Assembly (NCBI GenBank): GCA_031553505.1
Contig: JAVBLP010000003.1
Coordinates: forward strand, 62,001-126,000
DNA: 64,000 nt
Direction: 5' to 3'
Origin: JAVBLP01 sp031553505
GTDB taxonomy: Bacteria; Elusimicrobiota; Endomicrobiia; Endomicrobiales; Endomicrobiaceae
Shown: positions 52,695 through 61,088 of the stretch, piece after piece
How the letters are laid out: each line of letters opens with the position of its first letter
Position numbering within the stretch: the first letter of the stretch is position 1
Program-made: the position numbers and the translations under genes
The notes under the pieces: model-generated
Seen by the model: the letters and a program-made list of their open reading frames with translations, nothing else
What the model was told of the DNA's origin: nothing
Databases searched by the model: none

Positions 52695-53764
52695 TGAAAA
52701 GCGACTGCTTACTCTCCAGCTATGACTACGAAGTTCCGGAAGAACTTATCGCTCAAAAACCGGCGCAAAACCGGCAGGACTCCAGGCTTTTTGTAATAGA
52801 AAGAAAAACAGGCAAGTTTTACCACAAGAAGTTTTCCGATATTGCGGATTACTTTGAATCCGGCGACTGTATTGTGCTAAATAACACAAAAGTTGTTCCT
52901 TCAAGGCTGTTTGGAAAAAAAGTAAGCGGCGGGAAAGTTGAAATTCTGTTTCTGGACCCTTGCAAAGAGGGCTGTGAGCATAATGTTTTGATGAAACCGT
53001 TCCTTGAGCCCGGCAAAAAAGTGTTTTTTGACGAAGGTTACGCGTGTGAAATTATCGCCCGCACCGAAAAAGGCGAAATTACCGTTAAATTTAATAGAAA
53101 TGATATTTCGGCGCTTCTTGAAAAATACGGCGTTATGCCGCTTCCTCCCTATATAAACAGAAAAGACGGATTGGCGCATGCGCTTTCGGATTTTGATAAG
53201 CAAAGATACCAGACGGTTTACGCGAATATTCCGGGTGCAATCGCTGCCCCTACCGCAGGGCTTCATTTTACGGATAATATCCTTGGCATGCTCCAAAAAA
53301 AAGGCGTAAAAATAGCAAAGCTCACTTTGCACGTAGGCTGGGGGACTTTTAAACCCATTATAAGCCTGGAAATAGACGCGCATAATATGATGTCCGAGCA
53401 GTTTTCAATAGATAAAGAAAATGCTGCAGTAATTAATGATGCCATAAGAAACGGCAAAAAAGTTGCGGCTGTCGGTACAACTTCTACCAGGGCATTGGAA
53501 TCTCTTGCCGCAAAAGCCGGTTTTGAAGAAAACGGTAAGCTTTTAATCGGAGAATTTTCCGGAGAAACATCAATTTTTATATACCCGGGCTACAAATTTA
53601 AAGTTGTAAACTCATTAGCAACAAACCTCCATCTGCCAAAATCCACGCCTTTAATGATGGCAAGCGCATTTGCTTCAAGAGAACTTGTGCTGAAAGCCTA
53701 CAAGGAAGCCGTAAATGAAAAATACAGATTTTTCTCTTACGGCGATTCGATGTTAATATTATAA
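52694..53764 (+). CDS. queA: S-adenosylmethionine:tRNA ribosyltransferase-isomerase QueA
   Basis: QueA transfers the ribosyl part of SAM to preQ1 in tRNA, giving epoxyqueuosine, the substrate of QueH. The 356-residue protein starts with SYDYEVPEELIAQKPAQNRQ and has NTKVVPSRLFGKK, the conserved AAPTAGLHFT, LTLHVGWGTFKP and ATNLHLPKSTPLMMASAF blocks. The ATG at 52694 shares its A with the preceding TGA. A -10 box for the next gene lies just after its stop. Confidence 0.97.
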   Translation: MKSDCLLSSYDYEVPEELIAQKPAQNRQDSRLFVIERKTGKFYHKKFSDIADYFESGDCIVLNNTKVVPSRLFGKKVSGGKVEILFLDPCKEGCEHNVLMKPFLEPGKKVFFDEGYACEIIARTEKGEITVKFNRNDISALLEKYGVMPLPPYINRKDGLAHALSDFDKQRYQTVYANIPGAIAAPTAGLHFTDNILGMLQKKGVKIAKLTLHVGWGTFKPIISLEIDAHNMMSEQFSIDKENAAVINDAIRNGKKVAAVGTTSTRALESLAAKAGFEENGKLLIGEFSGETSIFIYPGYKFKVVNSLATNLHLPKSTPLMMASAFASRELVLKAYKEAVNEKYRFFSYGDSMLIL

Positions 53765-53770
53765 ATTTGG

Positions 53771-53776
53771 TATAAT
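53771..53776 (+). promoter_or_regulatory. -10 box of a leaderless promoter
   Basis: A perfect TATAAT ends six bases before the ATG at 53783. There is no ribosome-binding site. The -35 region has no good match at 17 bases; TTCGAT lies at a 19-base spacing. Confidence 0.45.
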
Positions 53777-53782
53777 ACGGAA

Positions 53783-54448
53783 ATGAAAAACGAACTGACA
53801 TTTGATTATATTTTCAATAATAAAGAAATCCGCACATATCTTGAGTTTACGGATATGGCTTTTTCTCAGATGGGTTATAAAGAGCACGGGCAGAGGCATG
53901 CTTTGTACGCTGCAGATATTGCGGAGCAAATTTTAAAGTATCTCGGTTACAGCAAAAGGGAACAGGAACTTGCAAAAATTGCGGCTTATCTTCACGATAT
54001 AGGAAATGTTATTTCTAAACGTGGGCATGACCAGAGCGGCTCGGTAATGTTTTTTAACTTTTTAGAAACTGACCAATATTCAGAAGATGCTTTTGCGGTA
54101 GCAAGCGCCATAGGCAGCCACGAAGATAAAAATGTTGATCCGATTTCTCCGATAGCCGCTGCTCTTGTGCTTGGCGACAAGACGGATGTGCGCCATGAAA
54201 GGCTCAGGACTGACAATTTAGCGCAGCTTGATAAGCACGCAAGGGTTTTGGCGGCGTGCAATAAGCTTGACGTTATAGTTTCAAAAGAAAACATGACGAT
54301 TTCTTTGCATCTTTCAATTAATACGGCTATTTGCTCGGTTATGGATTATTTTGAAATTTTTCTTGCCAGAACCAACTATTGTAAAAGGGCAAGCCGAGTT
54401 TTAAACTGTAACTTTGAACTCTACATAAATAAAGATAAATTTTTGTAA
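53783..54448 (+). CDS. HD-domain hydrolase (copy 1)
   Basis: The 221-residue protein has an HD phosphohydrolase domain: GQRHALYAADIAEQIL (first metal His near 35), KIAAYLHDIGN (HD near 72-73), GHDQSG, SAIGSHEDK and LVLGDKTDVRHERLR. The substrate is unknown; HD enzymes mostly split phosphate esters. It is a paralogue of the protein at 56024, with which it shares length, order of motifs and a C-terminal block (MDYFEIFLARTNYCKRA). It lies between queA and tgt and may have its own promoter. Confidence 0.85.
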   Translation: MKNELTFDYIFNNKEIRTYLEFTDMAFSQMGYKEHGQRHALYAADIAEQILKYLGYSKREQELAKIAAYLHDIGNVISKRGHDQSGSVMFFNFLETDQYSEDAFAVASAIGSHEDKNVDPISPIAAALVLGDKTDVRHERLRTDNLAQLDKHARVLAACNKLDVIVSKENMTISLHLSINTAICSVMDYFEIFLARTNYCKRASRVLNCNFELYINKDKFL

Positions 54449-54466
54449 CCCGGGAATATACATATA

Positions 54467-55645
54467 ATGGAATGCGGTTCTTACCAGCTTTTAAAAAAAT
54501 CATCACAATGTAAAGCAAGGCTCGGCAAAGTCTATACTACAAGAGGTATTATTGATACCCCCGTTTTTATGCCTGTCGGCACGCAGGGCACGGTAAAAGG
54601 CGTAGCCAATGAGTATCTTCAGTCCAGCGGCGCGCAGATAATACTAGGAAATTCGTATCATTTATATTTAAGGCCCGGAACGGAAATTATAAAAGCGTCC
54701 GGCGGCATTCAAAAGTTTAATTCGTGGGACCGCCCGATGCTTACAGATTCCGGCGGTTTTCAAATATTCAGCTTAAACGATATAAGAAAAATAGAAGAAA
54801 ACGGCGCGGAATTTCAGTCGCATATTGACGGATCAAAACACTTCTTTTCTCCGGAAAAATCCATTCAGGTACAAAAAGATATAGGCGCGGACATAATAAT
54901 GTGCTTTGACGAATGCACGCCGTATCCGGCAATGTATGATTACGCCAAAAACTCAATGGAATTAAGCCTCAGATGGGCAAAAAGGTGTAAAGATGAGTTT
55001 TATAAAGATGACGCTTATGCAAAACAGGCGCTTTTTGGCATAGTGCAGGGTTCTGTGTATAATGATTTAAGGAAAATCAGCGCGCAGGAGATGGTAAATA
55101 CAGGTTTTACGGGCTACGCGATCGGCGGTTTGTCTGTAGGCGAACCTAAAGAAGATATGATTTCGGTGTTGGAAAACACGGTTCCGTTGCTTCCTGAAGA
55201 TAAAGCAAGGTATTTGATGGGTGTCGGCATGCCTGAAGATTTATGGGAATGCGTCCAGCGCGGCATAGATATGTTTGACTGCGTAATTCCAACAAGAAAC
55301 GGCCGCAACGGGCAGGTTTTTACAAGCCATGGCAAAATTAATATAAGAAATGCCGAATTCCGCAAAGATTTTACAGCTTTGGATCCGGAATGTTCCTGTC
55401 CAACATGTATTGGCTACTCAAAAGCATACTTGAACCACCTTGTCCGCGCCCAGGAAAGCCTTTATTTAAGCCTTTTATCTTTACATAATATTTATTTTAT
55501 GATAAACTTGATGACAAAAATAAGAAAATCATTGGAAAGTGATACATTTCTTGAAACAAAAAAAGAGTTTTTTGAAAAATATTACTCAAGGACTCGTTCG
55601 GAGAAAATATGGATAAAATTTTTGGTTTGTTGGCGTTTCTTTTAG
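54467..55645 (+). CDS. tgt: tRNA-guanine transglycosylase
   Basis: Tgt swaps the guanine at position 34 of GUN-anticodon tRNAs for preQ1 (or queuine in salvage types). The 392-residue protein has LTDSGGFQIFSL with the catalytic Asp, FGIVQGSVYNDLR, GLSVGEPKEDM, the nucleophile block MFDCVIPTRNGRNGQVFTSH, and zinc ligands in CSCPTC followed by a His. The last 20 residues (after YYSRTR) are not conserved and overlap yajC by 37 bases. All active-site residues are present. Confidence 0.96.
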   Translation: MECGSYQLLKKSSQCKARLGKVYTTRGIIDTPVFMPVGTQGTVKGVANEYLQSSGAQIILGNSYHLYLRPGTEIIKASGGIQKFNSWDRPMLTDSGGFQIFSLNDIRKIEENGAEFQSHIDGSKHFFSPEKSIQVQKDIGADIIMCFDECTPYPAMYDYAKNSMELSLRWAKRCKDEFYKDDAYAKQALFGIVQGSVYNDLRKISAQEMVNTGFTGYAIGGLSVGEPKEDMISVLENTVPLLPEDKARYLMGVGMPEDLWECVQRGIDMFDCVIPTRNGRNGQVFTSHGKINIRNAEFRKDFTALDPECSCPTCIGYSKAYLNHLVRAQESLYLSLLSLHNIYFMINLMTKIRKSLESDTFLETKKEFFEKYYSRTRSEKIWIKFLVCWRFF

Positions 55646-55995
55646 TATCTTCGGCTGTTATTCCTTCTTCCGCGTTCGCGGAAGGTTCCGGCGCTGCAGG
55701 TTTTGGCGGTTTAATGCCGCTTATTCTTATATTTGTGTTTTTCTACCTCTTTCTTTTAAGGCCCCAGCAGAAAAAAGCCAAGGAACACCAGCAGCTTCTT
55801 AATGCGCTTAAAAGAGACGATAAAGTTATAACTGCCGGCGGCATACACGGAACTGTCGTAAGCATAAACGGAAATATCGCGGAAGTAAAGATCGCTGACG
55901 GCGTAAATATACAGGTTGACAAGGCATCAATAGCGGCAGTAAAGATGCAGCAGAAAGAAGATGAAGTAAAAACTCCGGACGTTATTAAGAAATAA
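55609..55995 (+). CDS. yajC: Sec translocase accessory subunit YajC
   Basis: YajC associates with SecDF at the Sec translocon. The 128-residue protein has an N-terminal hydrophobic stretch, then a membrane helix (LMPLILIFVFFYLFLLRPQQ, about 35-54) directly followed by the family motif KKAKEHQQLLNALKRDDKVI, and TAGGIHGTVV. The extra N-terminal segment looks like a cleaved signal (SSAFAEG). It overlaps the end of tgt; tgt-yajC-secD-secF is a conserved order, here with one HD gene inserted. Confidence 0.95.
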   Translation: MDKIFGLLAFLLVSSAVIPSSAFAEGSGAAGFGGLMPLILIFVFFYLFLLRPQQKKAKEHQQLLNALKRDDKVITAGGIHGTVVSINGNIAEVKIADGVNIQVDKASIAAVKMQQKEDEVKTPDVIKK

Positions 55996-56023
55996 AACCG
56001 GATTTTGGGATTTTAGTTGAAAA

Positions 56024-56710
56024 ATGAATGAAAAAAAGTACGAATATTCAAATATAACTGTTGAAGATGTCAAAAATAACCCGCTTGTAAATAAATTTGT
56101 AAAATCCGCAAACGAGTATTTGGGCATTATCGGCTATACGGAGCACGGCGTAAGGCACGTAAGCCTTGTTGCGTCTATTGCCGAAAACGTCTTATCGCAT
56201 TTAGATTATCCGAAGCGTTTTCAGGAACTTGCCGCAATCGCCGGATATCTTCACGATATAGGCAATGTTATAAACAGGCAGGATCACGGCCAGTCAGCCG
56301 CGTTAATTGCCATGAGAATTTTAAAAGATATGGGCGCTACTCCCGATGAAGTCGCGTTGATAATATCTGCAATCGGAAATCACGAGGAAGAAATCGGCGA
56401 CCCTGTAAACCCGATAGCTGCAGCTTTGATACTTGCGGATAAATCAGACGTACACAAAACAAGGGTCAGAAACGCCGATATCGCCGCTTCAGACATACAT
56501 GACAGGGTAAATTTCGCGGCGGAACGTTCTTTTTTAAAAGTGATAAAAAGTAAAAAAATAATATCTCTCCAGCTTACAATCGACACGCAAAAATCGCAGG
56601 TTATGGAATATTTTGAAATTTTTATGTCCAGAATGCTTATGTGCAGGAGAGCCGCAAACTTTTTAGATTGTACTTTTGAGTTAATTATAAATGAAAGGAA
56701 GTTACTCTAA
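56024..56710 (+). CDS. HD-domain hydrolase (copy 2)
   Basis: The 228-residue protein has the HD motifs GVRHVSLVASIAENVL (His near 42), AIAGYLHDIGN (HD near 80), DHGQSAAL, SAIGNHEEEIGDPVNPIAAA and LADKSDVHKTRVRN. It is a paralogue of the protein at 53783, with about the same length and motif order and a shared C-terminal pattern (MEYFEIFMSRMLMCRRA). Substrate unknown. It sits between yajC and secD; its last base is the first of the secD ATG, so the two are coupled. Confidence 0.86.
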   Translation: MNEKKYEYSNITVEDVKNNPLVNKFVKSANEYLGIIGYTEHGVRHVSLVASIAENVLSHLDYPKRFQELAAIAGYLHDIGNVINRQDHGQSAALIAMRILKDMGATPDEVALIISAIGNHEEEIGDPVNPIAAALILADKSDVHKTRVRNADIAASDIHDRVNFAAERSFLKVIKSKKIISLQLTIDTQKSQVMEYFEIFMSRMLMCRRAANFLDCTFELIINERKLL

Positions 56711-58140
56711 TGAGCAAAATCAATTGGAAGCTGTTGGTGACGTTGGTACTTTTAGTTCTTTCGGTAGTCTTCTTATGGCCGTCTTTGCAATGGTCAAGGA
56801 TGTCTGACGAAAAACGCGCGCAGATGGAAAAAGAAAGAAATCCGATACTCGGAAAAGTCCTTAAACTCGGTTTGGATTTAAAGGGCGGCACGCATCTTCT
56901 TTTGGAAGTTGACGCTTCAAAACTTGATGAAAGCGTTAAAATAAAAGACGCCGTTGACAGAGCCACCGAAATTATCAGAAACAGAATAGACCAGTTCGGC
57001 GTTGCCGAACCTATGATAGCAAAGCAGGGCGATAAATGGATAGTAATACAGCTTCCCGGTATAAAAGACCCGAAAGCCGCTAAAGATTTAATCGGAAAAA
57101 CGGCTTTGCTTGAGTTTAGAATCGTAAATACAAGTAAAGAGGCAAACGATGTTATAGATTTGATGATGCAAAAGGGCATCACAGCAGCAGAATACAGGGA
57201 AAACCCGGACGCTTATCCGGAAATAAAGAAGATTATGCCTGAAGGCGCGTCTGTATTTGAAAATAAAGAAGACAGCGGAAGGCCAAGAGTTTTGGATAAA
57301 GCATTGCTGACAGGCGCCGCCCTTACCAACGCAAAAGTAGATTTCGGCGGGCAGTTCGGACAGCCGATAGTTTCAATAGAGTTTAATAAAGAAGGCGGCA
57401 GGGCTTTTGCCGATATCACGGAAAGAAACAGAGAGAAAAATCTCGCTATAGTGCTTGACGGCATCATCCAGTCTGCGCCGGTTATCCGTTCCAGAATACC
57501 TGACGGAAAAGCAATAATTGAAGGCAGCTTCACGCCTGAAGATGCAAGGCTTTTGGCTACGGTTTTAAGGGCCGGCGCGCTTCCTGCTCCGGTAAACGTA
57601 ATTGAAGAAAGGACAGTAGGCCCTTCGCTCGGTGACGACTCGATAAGAAAAGGTTTTATGTCCGCTTTGACCGGCGTTGGCATAGTGCTTTTGTTTATGC
57701 TTGTTTACTACCGTTTTTCAGGTATTGTCGCGGATATAGCCCTTGTTTTAAATTTGATAATTTTAATGGCATTCATGGCGTATTTTCAGTTTACGCTTAC
57801 TCTTCCCGGAGTCGCCGGCATAGCTTTGACGCTTGCCATGGCTGTAGATGCCAACGTGCTGATCCTTGAAAGGATCAGGGAAGAACTTTTTGCAGGCAAA
57901 ACCGCGAGGGTTGCCGTTGACGCGGGATACCAAAAAGTGTTCTGGACCATTTTTGACGCCAATATAACTACTTTGATAGCCGCCGTTTTCCTTTTCCAGT
58001 TTGGTACGGGCCCTATAAAAGGTTTTGCGGTTACGCTTTCAATGGGTCTTATAATCAGTATGTTCACGGCAATAGCCGTTACCAAGCTTATATACGATTT
58101 TCTTTTTAAAGAAAATTTGCTGTTAAAATTTAAAATATAA
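56710..58140 (+). CDS. secD: Protein translocase subunit SecD
   Basis: SecD uses the proton gradient to help complete protein export. The 476-residue protein has an N-terminal membrane helix, the hallmark LGLDLKGGTHLLLEVD (about 54-69), the large periplasmic domain, and five C-terminal membrane helices beginning near 310 with GIVLLFMLVYYRFSG, followed by TLPGVAGIALTLAMAVDANV. The order of domains is complete. It overlaps the HD gene by one base, and secF follows after 16 bases. Confidence 0.97.
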   Translation: MSKINWKLLVTLVLLVLSVVFLWPSLQWSRMSDEKRAQMEKERNPILGKVLKLGLDLKGGTHLLLEVDASKLDESVKIKDAVDRATEIIRNRIDQFGVAEPMIAKQGDKWIVIQLPGIKDPKAAKDLIGKTALLEFRIVNTSKEANDVIDLMMQKGITAAEYRENPDAYPEIKKIMPEGASVFENKEDSGRPRVLDKALLTGAALTNAKVDFGGQFGQPIVSIEFNKEGGRAFADITERNREKNLAIVLDGIIQSAPVIRSRIPDGKAIIEGSFTPEDARLLATVLRAGALPAPVNVIEERTVGPSLGDDSIRKGFMSALTGVGIVLLFMLVYYRFSGIVADIALVLNLIILMAFMAYFQFTLTLPGVAGIALTLAMAVDANVLILERIREELFAGKTARVAVDAGYQKVFWTIFDANITTLIAAVFLFQFGTGPIKGFAVTLSMGLIISMFTAIAVTKLIYDFLFKENLLLKFKI

Positions 58141-58156
58141 TTACGGGAGAAAAACG

Positions 58157-59089
58157 GTGAAATTTATAAACCACATCAATATAGATTTTATAGGCAAAAG
58201 AAAGATATTTTTTGTTATTTCGCTTTTGATGATAGCGATAACGGTAGGCGCTTTTATATACCGTGGCGGGCCAAATTACGGCATCGATTTTACCGGCGGT
58301 ATGCTTATGCAGGTTTCTTTTGAGAAAAATGTAAGCCTTCAGGATGCGCGCGGTGCGCTTGAAGAAGGCGGGCTCAACTCTTTTGAATTGCAAAGTTCAG
58401 AGAAAATGATAATGATAAGGGCAAAACAGAACGTTGATTCACAGCAGGAGTTCGAAAATCACGTAAAAGCGTCTTTGCAGACAAAATTTGCCGATAACGT
58501 GATGACTGTTGAAAGGGTAGAATACGTAGGCCCTTCGGTAGGCGAATACCTTTCTAAGCAGGCATTGTACGCATTTGTTTTTGCTTTTATAGGTATGATT
58601 ATTTATGTCGCCTTCAGGTTTAAATCCACCCTTTGGGGTATTTCCGGCGTTGTTGGAATCATGCATGACGTTATTATCACTTTTGGTATGGTTATGCTTG
58701 TTAATAAAGAAGTCGATATTACCGTTATTGCGGCTCTTCTTACCGTAGCGGGATATTCAATAAACGATACAATAGTGCTTTTTGACAGAATGAGGGAAAA
58801 TTTAAGGCTTTCCGCGAAAGAAGATTTTGCGGCAATAATAAATAAAAGCATCAACGCTGTCCTTTTAAGAACAATGGTTACGACGCTGACAGTTTTCATC
58901 GTTGCCTGTTCTTTGTTCTTCCTTGGCGGCGAAGTTATACACACGTTCGCGTATATTATGGTTATCGGCACGGCTTTAGGCGCCTATTCAACAATATTTA
59001 TATGCGCACCGCTTGTGTATGAATGGGAAATAAGAAAACGCGCCCGTATGAAGGCTGCCAGACAGCAGGGTTTCGCGCGCGCAAAGTAA
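58157..59089 (+). CDS. secF: Protein translocase subunit SecF
   Basis: SecF pairs with SecD. The 310-residue protein starts at a GTG, with GGGAG 8 bases before it, and has the motif YGIDFTGGMLMQVSF (about 41-55), VGPSVGEYLSKQAL, and a five-helix membrane domain with GISGVVGIMHDVIITFGMV and LLTVAGYSINDTIVLFDRMR. These are diagnostic. It ends six bases before the next gene. Confidence 0.97.
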   Translation: MKFINHINIDFIGKRKIFFVISLLMIAITVGAFIYRGGPNYGIDFTGGMLMQVSFEKNVSLQDARGALEEGGLNSFELQSSEKMIMIRAKQNVDSQQEFENHVKASLQTKFADNVMTVERVEYVGPSVGEYLSKQALYAFVFAFIGMIIYVAFRFKSTLWGISGVVGIMHDVIITFGMVMLVNKEVDITVIAALLTVAGYSINDTIVLFDRMRENLRLSAKEDFAAIINKSINAVLLRTMVTTLTVFIVACSLFFLGGEVIHTFAYIMVIGTALGAYSTIFICAPLVYEWEIRKRARMKAARQQGFARAK

Positions 59090-59095
59090 GAGATA

Positions 59096-59668
59096 ATGAG
59101 AAAAATAAAGAATTTTAAGGTAAATCTGCGCGTCAGGGAAATAATGCGGGTGATGAAAAAGCTCACCAATACGCAGGAGCTTTCATCAGAGCTGGAAGAA
59201 TCTGTGCAGAAGGGATGCCACTTTTATTCCAAACTTGTGCAGCCTTCCGCCGTTTTTGACACTTTTGCCAAAGATTCTTTGCCTTTTGTTTATGAAAAAG
59301 ACGCGCCGCCAAAATGGGTTGCGCAAAGCATATATTTTATTACCATAGGCAATGCCCTTTACGATGAATATAAAAAAAATGAAGAAGCTTTCGGAGAACA
59401 TACCGGCAAAATTGTTTCCGCTTTGGCGGTTGACGTGCTTGAACAGGCGAAAAACTTTGTCCAAAGGCTTATTTCTTCCGAAGCCGATGATGAAGGGTGT
59501 GATTTATCCCGCGCTGTTGATATCCCGGAAGATATAATTGGGGAAGTTATTAAAAGCGTCCCTGTGGAAAAAATAGATATTACGTTTGAAGACGGCAAAA
59601 TTAAACCGCAATACTCTTCCTGCGGGTTTTTTTACTGGACGCCTTCAAAAAAGAAAAATAAGAAATAA
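59096..59668 (+). CDS. Unknown protein, weakly like MetH-activation-domain proteins
   Basis: The 190-residue protein has no signal peptide. Its layout loosely resembles small proteins related to the activation domain of B12-dependent methionine synthase: a start with FKVNLRVREIMRVMKK, a middle with TIGNALYDEYKKN and a helical Ala/Val-rich stretch, and an end with ITFEDGKIKPQYSSCGFFYW. This is a weak match from memory. The start at 59096 keeps the first block; an internal ATG at 59144 has a better ribosome-binding site (AGGGA). It ends the secDF run, six bases after secF. Confidence 0.45.
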   Translation: MRKIKNFKVNLRVREIMRVMKKLTNTQELSSELEESVQKGCHFYSKLVQPSAVFDTFAKDSLPFVYEKDAPPKWVAQSIYFITIGNALYDEYKKNEEAFGEHTGKIVSALAVDVLEQAKNFVQRLISSEADDEGCDLSRAVDIPEDIIGEVIKSVPVEKIDITFEDGKIKPQYSSCGFFYWTPSKKKNKK

Positions 59669-59701
59669 TATATAGTTTACCATCTATTCACTTTCTTTAA
59701 T

Positions 59702-59753
59702 GCCGGCAACCCGGCGCGAAAACAAAAAGTTATTTTATACGCTTTTTGTTTTC
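59702..59753. repeat. Inverted repeats in the gap before waaA
   Basis: A small GC stem (59702-59706 with 59711-59715) is followed by a perfect 12-bp inverted repeat (59718-59729 with 59742-59753) with a 12-base loop. The right arm is T-rich, so it may serve as a weak terminator of the secDF transcript or as a leader structure before waaA. Confidence 0.5.
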
Positions 59754-59825
59754 TTACTTAATAATGACACAAAACGCGCGTCATTTTTTAATGCGTTTAA
59801 ACATAAAATGCGGCCGGATACAAAA

Positions 59826-61088
59826 ATGCCTAAAATTCTACTGTTTATATACAACTTCATATTTATTCTGTTACTGATACCCGCCTCTTTAGTCATACTG
59901 ATATTCAGCAATAAGTACAGAAAAGAGCTTTTTTTTAAGCTTCCCGAACGTTTTGCTTTCTGGAAACCGTTTAATAAAACAAAAAAAACTGTTTGGATAC
60001 ACTGTTCTTCTCTCGGGGAAGTGCGCGCGGTTGAGCCTATAATAGATAAGCTCAAAGATGACTATGCAATAGTCCTTACCGCAATAACAAAAACAGGCAG
60101 AATATATGCTGAAAAAATAAAAAAAACGGATTATGTTTCGCTTTTGCCGCTTGACCTTTACCCTTTAATGAATAAAGTCTTTAAAACTATCAAACCCGAC
60201 CTTTTTATCCTTGTTGAAACAGAATTATGGGCATCTTTGCTTTATGCCGCCGAAAAAAATAAGGTGCAGGTAATGACTGTAAACGGCAGAATGTCTTCCG
60301 GGACTTTCAGCGCTTATAAAAAGATGAAATTTTTTTGGGAACCTTTTGTAAGCCTTATTGGCGTTATACTAGCAAGAAGCGATGAAGACGCCGAGCGTTT
60401 TGCGCATCTTTCCAGCGGAAAGCCGGCGGTTTTTGTTACCGGGAACATAAAATATGACAGGGATTTTTCGGCAAACGCCAAAAGGGAAAATTTTGGGTTT
60501 GATTCCAAAAACATAATTTTTACGGCAGGCAGCACAAGGGACGGGGAAGAGCAGATTATTGTTGACGCTTATAACGAACTACGCGCAAAACACCCTGATA
60601 TAGCAGTTTTTCTCGCGCCAAGGCATATTGCTAAAATAGCAAAAGTTAAAGAAATACTTAAAAAAAATAAGGTTAACTACTCATTATTTTCTTCTCATAA
60701 AGACGGCGAAAAATTTGAAAGCAATTTTATACTTGTTGATGTTTTCGGCAAGCTTCAAAGCATATACTCGATTTCAGACATATGTTTTGTAGGGGGCTCG
60801 ATTGTAAATAAAGGCGGGCAAAACCCCATAGAGCCGGCAGCATACGGAAAACCCGTGCTTTTCGGCATGCATATGGATAACTTTAAAAGCGAATCTGAAA
60901 CTTTGGTAAAATATAACGGCGGCATTAAGGTTTTTGACGCGAAAGACATTGCAGATAAGGTTAATATGATGCTTTCGCAGAAAGATTTGCTTTTAAAAAC
61001 CGGTCAAAACGCCCTTAAAGCCGTAGAGTCGCAAAAAGGAGCGGTAGAAATGACCGTTCAAAAAATTAAAGAGAAAATCAATGGATAG
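59826..61088 (+). CDS. waaA: 3-deoxy-D-manno-octulosonic acid (Kdo) transferase
   Basis: WaaA (KdtA) adds Kdo to the lipid A precursor at the inner membrane. The start at 59826 (MPKILLFIYN) gives 420 residues, close to the usual 420-430, with the membrane anchor at the N-terminus. A longer frame from 59700 would add 42 unconserved residues. Motifs include WIHCSSLGEVRAVEPIIDKL with the catalytic Glu, LVETELWASLLYAAEK, and CFVGGSIVNKGGQNPIEPAA. Its presence shows that this cell makes a Kdo-containing lipopolysaccharide. The stop overlaps the next gene. Confidence 0.95.
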   Translation: MPKILLFIYNFIFILLLIPASLVILIFSNKYRKELFFKLPERFAFWKPFNKTKKTVWIHCSSLGEVRAVEPIIDKLKDDYAIVLTAITKTGRIYAEKIKKTDYVSLLPLDLYPLMNKVFKTIKPDLFILVETELWASLLYAAEKNKVQVMTVNGRMSSGTFSAYKKMKFFWEPFVSLIGVILARSDEDAERFAHLSSGKPAVFVTGNIKYDRDFSANAKRENFGFDSKNIIFTAGSTRDGEEQIIVDAYNELRAKHPDIAVFLAPRHIAKIAKVKEILKKNKVNYSLFSSHKDGEKFESNFILVDVFGKLQSIYSISDICFVGGSIVNKGGQNPIEPAAYGKPVLFGMHMDNFKSESETLVKYNGGIKVFDAKDIADKVNMMLSQKDLLLKTGQNALKAVESQKGAVEMTVQKIKEKING

